From assembly GCA_022008415.1 (NCBI GenBank), contig JAIRBC010000013.1:1-64000 (forward strand): a stretch of DNA of 64,000 nt, in the 5' to 3' direction. Origin of the DNA: Cerina litoralis (GTDB lineage Bacteria; Bacteroidota; Bacteroidia; Flavobacteriales; Flavobacteriaceae). This document shows positions 59,118 to 64,000 of this stretch, piece after piece (position 1 is the first letter of the stretch; each line of letters opens with the position of its first letter). The position numbers and the translations under genes are program-made. The notes under the pieces are model-generated. The model was given only the letters and a program-made list of their open reading frames with translations. It was not told the DNA's origin and did no database searches.

Positions 59118-61019
59118 TCACAAGGTGTTTAAAAAACCCGTAAGGTCCGTTTCCTTGCCAAGTTGCAATTTCTTCTTTAACCTATATTTGGATTTCAGGA
59201 TGCTATCGGGCATCACGTTGAGCATCGTTGCGATTTCCTTGGTGGAGAGGCTCATTCGCAAAAAGGCGGCCAACCGGATTTCCTTTTCTGTGATTTCCGA
59301 ATAAACGGTCTTTAATTTTTGGTCAAAATCATTGTGGACATCCGAAAAATAGGTTTTAAAGACTTCCCAGTCCTTGTCCTCGGAACTTTGTTTTTTTAGC
59401 AGCATGACTATACGTCGAAATTCCATTTTGAACTTTTCGGGGGAACGCTTCAGGTTTTCCAGATTTTCCTTGAGTTCTTGGATAAAGGTGTTTTTCTGCA
59501 CCAAGTGCAGGGTCTGGCTGGCCAGTTCCTTTTTCTTGTGCTCAATTTCCCGTCTGTAGATTTCTTCTTGTTTCTCGCGGGCCAATTTGTTCTTTTTTAT
59601 GCGTTGCCGAAAACCGAAGAAAAGCAGCCCTGAGAGTGCCACCCCAGAAAACATACCTCCCGCATAGAGGCTCTTGGTCAATTTATCAACCATGGCTTTG
59701 GCGTTCAGTGTTTTTATTTCCTCATCCTTTAGCGTAAGGGCCGCCTCTTTCTTTTTGGTCTCGTAAATGGTCTTTAATTCCTCGATCTGTTGCGACTTTC
59801 TCGCACTGTAAATGCTGTCCTTTAACATTGCGAACGCTTTGTAGTCCTTCAGCGCGGCTTTGTAATTTTGCAGTCCGACATTCACCTCGGATTGGGTAAG
59901 ATAAGCTTCGCTAAGGGTAGGAAGGGCGCCTATGGAATCGGCGATGGCTATGACTTTTCCAATTCGCATCAGGGCCCTGGATAAATTTTTGGTTTTTAAA
60001 TCTAGATTGGCCATTTCGTACAATGTAGCGGCTATATCTAGTTTTATCTCGGTCTTTAAAATAATGTTGTACGACTCGTCCAATAGGGTTTTTGCTTCCA
60101 AAAATTGACCGTACATGCTGTACAAACGGCTAAGGTCTTTAAGGGAATTGGATAGTACCGAGAGTATTTGTTCCTCGCGGGAAAGGGAGATGGCCTGCTC
60201 AAAATAATTTTTTGCCAACTCGTGATCCCCCAGTTTTTCCGCTGCCAGGCCCGCCGCATTCGCCGTATAAGCAAGGTAGATCTTATCCTCGTTTTCTTTG
60301 TAGACCAAAAAGGCATCCTTGTATCGTCTAAGGCTCTCGTTGTAATTTTCTTGCTGAAATTCAATGTCGCCCAGTTGCTTTACATTATCCGCCCGCCGGA
60401 CCTCGTCCTTTGTATTTTCAAAAAACTCAACTGCTTTTAAGGTTTCCTCGAGTGCCAATCTATAGCTGCCTTTCTCGTAATAGATTTTGCCTAGGTTTTC
60501 ATATTCCGCCCCCAAAAGATTAAATCCCTTCAAGTCGGTAGATTTTCGGTTCTCCTCATTGTAAAGGGAGATGGTTTTCCGTGTAATGGCAATGGCGCTG
60601 TCATAGGCCCCATCCTGTCTTTGTAGATCGGCCAGGGCATGGTTTGCAAATACCTGACCCCGGACAGAACCGATCGTCTTGAACTGGTTTAGGGCCATGG
60701 TATAATAATAGTTTGCAGAATCGTTCTCACTTCTATTGCTAAAGTAATTCCCGAATTGTAGGTATCCGTTGGCAACCCCTCGGTCATAATGTATACGTTT
60801 GGACAGGTCGTAGGCCTCTTGGGCATAATTCTTTGCCAGTTCGGGGTCCTTAAACATCATACGTTCGTGGATCCGCGAAAGCACTTTTGCTTTTTCAATA
60901 CCGTCGGGCAGGTCTTCGGCTATTTGTACCAAACTGTCCAATTCTTGTTGTCTCTGCTGTGCGGCTCCTGTAAAAGTTACACCCAGATATAGAATGCATA
61001 TAAGAAGTAAGGGTCTCAT
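59118..61019 (-). CDS. TPR transmembrane protein with C-terminal LuxR-type HTH
   Basis: 633 aa. Signal peptide (1-20, ending TGAAQQ), TPR repeats (about 30-400), coiled coil, one membrane helix (about 448-467), second coiled coil and a C-terminal HTH (about 573-630: LTEKEIRLAAFLRMSLSTKEIATMLNV in part). No kinase domain, so sensing and DNA binding are joined in one membrane protein. It is divergent from the cytolysin-like lipoprotein and shares a repeat-rich promoter region with it, so it is the prime candidate for its regulator. Its end converges on parC with 20 bp between. Confidence 0.88.
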   Translation of the reverse strand: MRPLLLICILYLGVTFTGAAQQRQQELDSLVQIAEDLPDGIEKAKVLSRIHERMMFKDPELAKNYAQEAYDLSKRIHYDRGVANGYLQFGNYFSNRSENDSANYYYTMALNQFKTIGSVRGQVFANHALADLQRQDGAYDSAIAITRKTISLYNEENRKSTDLKGFNLLGAEYENLGKIYYEKGSYRLALEETLKAVEFFENTKDEVRRADNVKQLGDIEFQQENYNESLRRYKDAFLVYKENEDKIYLAYTANAAGLAAEKLGDHELAKNYFEQAISLSREEQILSVLSNSLKDLSRLYSMYGQFLEAKTLLDESYNIILKTEIKLDIAATLYEMANLDLKTKNLSRALMRIGKVIAIADSIGALPTLSEAYLTQSEVNVGLQNYKAALKDYKAFAMLKDSIYSARKSQQIEELKTIYETKKKEAALTLKDEEIKTLNAKAMVDKLTKSLYAGGMFSGVALSGLLFFGFRQRIKKNKLAREKQEEIYRREIEHKKKELASQTLHLVQKNTFIQELKENLENLKRSPEKFKMEFRRIVMLLKKQSSEDKDWEVFKTYFSDVHNDFDQKLKTVYSEITEKEIRLAAFLRMSLSTKEIATMLNVMPDSILKSKYRLKKKLQLGKETDLTGFLNTL

Positions 61020-61083
61020 TTCAATTGTTTTTTGGGTTGGGAATCAAAAATTAACGGGGGGCAATGTGTTATTGTAAATGGTT

Positions 61084-61108
61084 ATTACCTAGAACGAATA
61101 TAGGTAAT
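61084..61108. promoter_or_regulatory. Palindrome upstream of the TPR-LuxR gene
   Basis: Perfect ATTACCTA / TAGGTAAT arms with a 9-bp spacer, 65 bp upstream of the regulator start. Possible autoregulatory site; inference from position. Confidence 0.5.
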
Positions 61109-61151
61109 ATATGGTTTGTATAAAATCCCCAATCTATGCGTCAAAAAGCAT

Positions 61152-61315
61152 TTGTCCATGCGTTGTCCATCTAATATTTGTGCCTTAATTCAATTTTATA
61201 ACATGTAAAATATTAATAATCAGAATTATACAATTTAATTGAATTGAATGTACGGAAGGGTTTGTCCATGGTTGGATTCGTGTTCAAAATTTCGGCTTGT
61301 CCATACTTTGTCCAT
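61152..61315 (+). promoter_or_regulatory. TTGTCCAT repeat array upstream of the cytolysin-like gene
   Basis: Five perfect TTGTCCAT octamers, at 61152, 61163, 61262, 61297 and 61308. Two pairs have an 11-bp period (one helical turn); the single copy at 61262 is followed 10 bp on by a degenerate TTGGATT. The last pair is centred about 55 bp before the predicted transcript start, a position suited to an activator. Confidence 0.75.
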
Positions 61316-61347
61316 ACTAATAATTAGGTTCGAGGCAATTCTGCCCC

Positions 61348-61355
61348 TAGTTTTG
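61348..61355 (+). promoter_or_regulatory. Promoter -7 box of the cytolysin-like gene
   Basis: TAGTTTTG, exact TAnnTTTG; start predicted near 61360. No TTG at proper spacing, consistent with need for an activator. It favours ATG 61385 over 61358. Confidence 0.55.
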
Positions 61356-61384
61356 AGATGTTGAATCTTAAAAACCGAATAATT

Positions 61385-62941
61385 ATGAAAGCAACACTTT
61401 TTAAAACAAACAGAACGATGCTCACAATTATTGTCGGGCTTATTTTATTGGTCCCGACTTCCTGTAGTAAGGAGGACGGTGGGGAAGATCCCGGCCCCAA
61501 GCCAAATCCCGAGGCCGCCAATATCGATGCGGTAATCGCCAACCTCAGTTACGATGCCAATGATCTTTTAAACGTCCAGGATACCGGTGGCACCTCATCT
61601 AAACGCACCCTAAAAGGTGATAATACTACAAAGAAAGGCCCCGATCTTGGAACAATCCAAACCTGTACTACCAAGGAATACAATTTAGAATCTAACTTTG
61701 ACGATGTTTCCATATTAAGGCCTACCAACGGTATTATTTGGCCGGGGGCACTTGTTGTCGGCAACCAAGGGATGTTAGATGGCGCTCCCGACCCCCTTAC
61801 GTTGGATCGGGCACCGGTAACCCTAAGATTGGACTTGCCCGGAATAGGAGAACACGGAAACATTATCGTTGATAATCCGAAGAACTCAACCGTACAAACG
61901 GGTATAGATGATGCCCTGGAATGGTGGAACGACAATGCCTACCAGGATGGCTACGTAAACGCCTCCAATTCTTCCTATCAGGCCACTACCTCCTATTCTT
62001 CCAAACAAATGAGCTTGGACGTAGGCCTAAATCTGGAATGGGCCACGGGTTCCGTGGCGTCTCAGTTGGAGTATGAAAGTTCCAATACCAAACGGGTGGC
62101 CATGATGGTCTATAAGCAGGTTTTTTATACCGTGACCATGGATACCCCCAAAACTCCATCCAGTGTTTTCGGACCGGATGTTACAACAACCAAGATCGAG
62201 TCTGTCATAGGTTCGGATGCCCCACCGGCCTATATCAATTCCGTTTCCTATGGGCGTATCATCATGGTGCGAATGGAAACAAGCGATATCAGGACTTCGG
62301 TGGATCTGGATGCGGTATTGGAATACGCGGGTGGCGTGAGCGGTACGGGTACTGTGAATAGCACCTATGACGAAGTATTGAAGAAATCCAGTATCACAGT
62401 GGTGACCATTGGAGGCAATGCGGAAGTGGCCTCGGAAGCCGTCAATGCCGCGGACATCAAAGCCGGACCCGGTGCGCTAAATTATATTATAACCGGTAAA
62501 AATGCGGTCTATAGCAGGGACAATCCCGGAGTGCCCATTGCCTACACGATCCGTTATCTAAAGGATAACACTTTTGCCAAAATGGGCTATTCCACGGACT
62601 ATACCGTTATGAAGTGCGGCAGCGCTGCCTACCAGCACAAAAATGCCTATGTAAAAAAGACCATAAGTCAAAAGGTAAGGTTCCGTTTTTCCTATAAACA
62701 ACAGGGTACTCAGAACTTTAAGACTACGAAGTGGACGGAGGTTACCAAAAAGAATGTAAAAGTTGGGGGTAAACCGCCCTCCGGTGCTCATGGGGTAAGG
62801 ATCCAGTTCGAGTTTTTGGACGTGTTCGTTTGGACCTCTTTGGGAGAATCTAATTTGGACTATATAGGTAGTGAACGGTGTTATGAGGCCTATTACCCCA
62901 GTTTTTTGAAGGTAGCCGTTAAAAAGATAAATTGCAAATAA
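61385..62941 (+). CDS. Cholesterol-dependent-cytolysin-like lipoprotein
   Basis: 518 aa. Lipoprotein signal ending LVPTSC (Cys27), followed by SKEDGGED, which fits the Lys + two acidic residues surface-export signal of Bacteroidota. The CDC core is clear: IIWPGAL (about 117-123), DRAPVTLRLDLPG (141-153), VYKQVFYTVT (242-251), SVSYGR...ETS (286-300), ITVVTIGGN (337-345) and PIAYTIRYLKDN (384-395) align with pneumolysin/perfringolysin. Domain 4 (from ~421) is diverged: the Trp-rich undecapeptide ECTGLAWEWWR is missing, with FLDVFVWTSLG instead, and the Thr-Leu cholesterol pair is not seen. This fits the CDC-like proteins reported from Bacteroidota. Target membrane unknown. Confidence 0.88.
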   Translation: MKATLFKTNRTMLTIIVGLILLVPTSCSKEDGGEDPGPKPNPEAANIDAVIANLSYDANDLLNVQDTGGTSSKRTLKGDNTTKKGPDLGTIQTCTTKEYNLESNFDDVSILRPTNGIIWPGALVVGNQGMLDGAPDPLTLDRAPVTLRLDLPGIGEHGNIIVDNPKNSTVQTGIDDALEWWNDNAYQDGYVNASNSSYQATTSYSSKQMSLDVGLNLEWATGSVASQLEYESSNTKRVAMMVYKQVFYTVTMDTPKTPSSVFGPDVTTTKIESVIGSDAPPAYINSVSYGRIIMVRMETSDIRTSVDLDAVLEYAGGVSGTGTVNSTYDEVLKKSSITVVTIGGNAEVASEAVNAADIKAGPGALNYIITGKNAVYSRDNPGVPIAYTIRYLKDNTFAKMGYSTDYTVMKCGSAAYQHKNAYVKKTISQKVRFRFSYKQQGTQNFKTTKWTEVTKKNVKVGGKPPSGAHGVRIQFEFLDVFVWTSLGESNLDYIGSERCYEAYYPSFLKVAVKKINCK

Positions 62942-62963
62942 GACGTTATATGGTTTTTTGAGC

Positions 62964-63014
62964 AGCCGGTATCTTAAGTTGTAAGTTCAACAACTTGATG
63001 CCGGCTGTTATTTG
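62964..63014 (+). terminator. Hairpin terminator of the cytolysin-like gene
   Basis: Long imperfect hairpin, AGCCGG..AAGTTGT / ACAACTT..CCGGCT (62964-63006), followed by GTTATTTG; 22 bp past the stop. Confidence 0.65.
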
Positions 63015-63145
63015 TTCCTGCGAAGGCGGGAATCTTTCTATTGTTCCCCGATTCATTTTTTTTCCTCCCCTTCACGTGGGGAGGACTATTGCCGGTGCAT
63101 TTGAGATGTTTGTCGCTGGAAGTCCCCTCCTTTGACAAGGAGGGG
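63015..63145. repeat. Cluster of three REP-like hairpins
   Basis: TTCCTGC/GCGGGAA (63015-63032, related to 52915-52934), CCTCCCC/GGGGAGG (63064-63084) and CCCCTCCTT/AAGGAGGGG (63124-63145, 4-nt loop). Such hairpins recur between genes in many Bacteroidota genomes. They separate the cytolysin-like gene from mutS2. Confidence 0.8.
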
Positions 63146-63175
63146 TACCGAAGGCGGGGTAGTAATCTAAGATTA

Positions 63176-64000
63176 TTATTTTCTTTTGGCCTCCACTAAT
63201 TCCAATTGTTCCACGCTTACACGGGTCGTAAACACGCCATAATTTACAACGGCCTTGTTTTTTTCGAGCTTATCGATACTACCTACGGCCTTGCCATCCG
63301 TTAACCTTACACGATCCCCTACTTTAAATACGGGTCTGGGTTTATTTTTTTCTTGGTGAACGGCCTTTCTCTTTTCCTTTTTTTTCTTTTTCCGGATCAC
63401 CTCAACTTCTTTTTGAACCTCTTGTTCCACAATGGCCTTGACTTTATTTTCGGCCTTTACCTGCTGGACCGGCTTTTTCTTCCGCTTGCTGTTCTCGGTT
63501 TCTACGATCCTAATGAGCTCCGACACGAGGTTTCTTTTCTTTTTGTCCTGAAAATACGTCTCCGCAGCTGTATTCACCTTGTTTCCCAAGTAGATCATCC
63601 GTTGGTTGTGGTCGTACAGCTCCTGGTAGTTCTCCAATTTGGATTTTATTTTGGAATTGAGTTCTTCTAATCGCTTGGCCTCATCCCTTGCCTTGGATTC
63701 CTCTTCCTTGAGCATGCTGCCGGTATGCTCCATACGGCTGCGTTCCTTTTGCAGCTTGGCTATGGTGGCATCAAAACGGACCTTGCCACCTTCTATCTTT
63801 TTCTTGGCCTTGTTGATCAAGCTATAGGGAATGCCGTTTTTCTGCGCTACCTCGAAGGTAAAGGAACTACCGGCCTGGCCCAGCACTAATTGGTAGGTGG
63901 GTTCCAATGTTTTGGAATTGAACATCATATTGGCATTACTGATGTGGGGGAGTTCGTTGGCCAACAATTTTAAGTTAGAGTAGTGGGTGGTGATCACTCC
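63176..64000 (-). CDS. mutS2: MutS2 (C-terminal part; gene continues past window edge)
   Basis: 274 codons visible, open to the edge. ITTHYSNLKLLA and YQLVLGQAGSSFTFEVAQKNGIP belong to the ATPase end of MutS2; a long coiled coil (about 85-215) and a KOW-like beta domain (FKVGDRVRLTDGKAVGSIDKL) follow. The protein ends right there, with no Smr nuclease domain. Flavobacterial MutS2 proteins often lack it, as far as I know. Likely acts on recombination intermediates or stalled ribosomes. Confidence 0.88.
   Translation of the reverse strand, partial: GVITTHYSNLKLLANELPHISNANMMFNSKTLEPTYQLVLGQAGSSFTFEVAQKNGIPYSLINKAKKKIEGGKVRFDATIAKLQKERSRMEHTGSMLKEEESKARDEAKRLEELNSKIKSKLENYQELYDHNQRMIYLGNKVNTAAETYFQDKKKRNLVSELIRIVETENSKRKKKPVQQVKAENKVKAIVEQEVQKEVEVIRKKKKKEKRKAVHQEKNKPRPVFKVGDRVRLTDGKAVGSIDKLEKNKAVVNYGVFTTRVSVEQLELVEAKRK

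Noticed and set aside
61358-61384. ATG at 61358 as start of the cytolysin-like gene
   Set aside because: It would lie before the transcript start predicted from TAGTTTTG, and the ATG at 61385 gives a normal signal peptide.

Overview
The window is a 64-kb piece of a Bacteroidota chromosome, almost certainly from a (probably marine) member of the Flavobacteriaceae; the genus cannot be fixed from sequence alone. The supporting signs are: a TonB receptor paired with a DUF4249 lipoprotein, a YtxJ-type bacillithiol protein, an RprX/RprY pair, monomeric NADP-isocitrate dehydrogenase, starts without Shine-Dalgarno sequences, and promoters of the Bacteroidota type (TTG, about 19 bp, TAnnTTTG). The SRP RNA promoter (20509-20538) is the cleanest example and sets the distance from the TAnnTTTG box to the transcript start at about 5 nt. 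The window opens with the 3' end of a 5S rRNA, so an rRNA operon lies just outside, and closes inside mutS2. I see no tRNA, insertion sequence, prophage or CRISPR array.

Layout. 0-13.8 kb: glycerate kinase, DUF4249/TonB receptor pair, isocitrate dehydrogenase, clpB with a structured upstream region, ytxJ, fahA and glyA. 13.8-18.8 kb: a signalling island with an unknown 222-aa protein, a TPR histidine kinase with its LuxR-type response regulator, an unlisted 57-aa lipoprotein, and a LytTR regulator whose receiver lacks the phospho-acceptor. The first and last genes of this island share a 34-bp promoter block. 18.8-25.1 kb: thioesterase, glutaminyl cyclase, SRP RNA, an 800-bp gene-free gap, rplS, trmD and degP. 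25.1-28.8 kb: dapF, an acetyltransferase, mltG and a lysozyme-like protein. 28.9-40 kb: the dnaA/phosphatase/methyltransferase group, the ribD operon, prmC (with a heptanucleotide repeat in its coding sequence), LOG and ligA. 40-51 kb: NIPSNAP protein, fabI, glycosyltransferase, ybbR, coaE, rprX-rprY, then a tightly overlapping reverse operon of nuclease, K+ channel, miaA and gntK. 51-59 kb: yggS, 3-hydroxybutyryl-CoA dehydrogenase, a Gfo/Idh oxidoreductase and parE-parC.

59.1-63 kb is the most unusual part. A lipoprotein related to the cholesterol-dependent cytolysins, lacking the cholesterol-recognition undecapeptide, is divergent from a membrane-spanning TPR-LuxR regulator. The shared intergenic region carries five perfect TTGTCCAT octamers, four of them as two tandem pairs at an 11-bp period. 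The lipoprotein also has a charged sequence after its lipid-attachment Cys that resembles the Bacteroidota surface-export signal. This looks like a regulated, surface-displayed pore-forming protein.

Most other genes are housekeeping: cell envelope and peptidoglycan, replication and topology, translation, and metabolism. Regulatory readings throughout are inferences from motifs and have not been tested.
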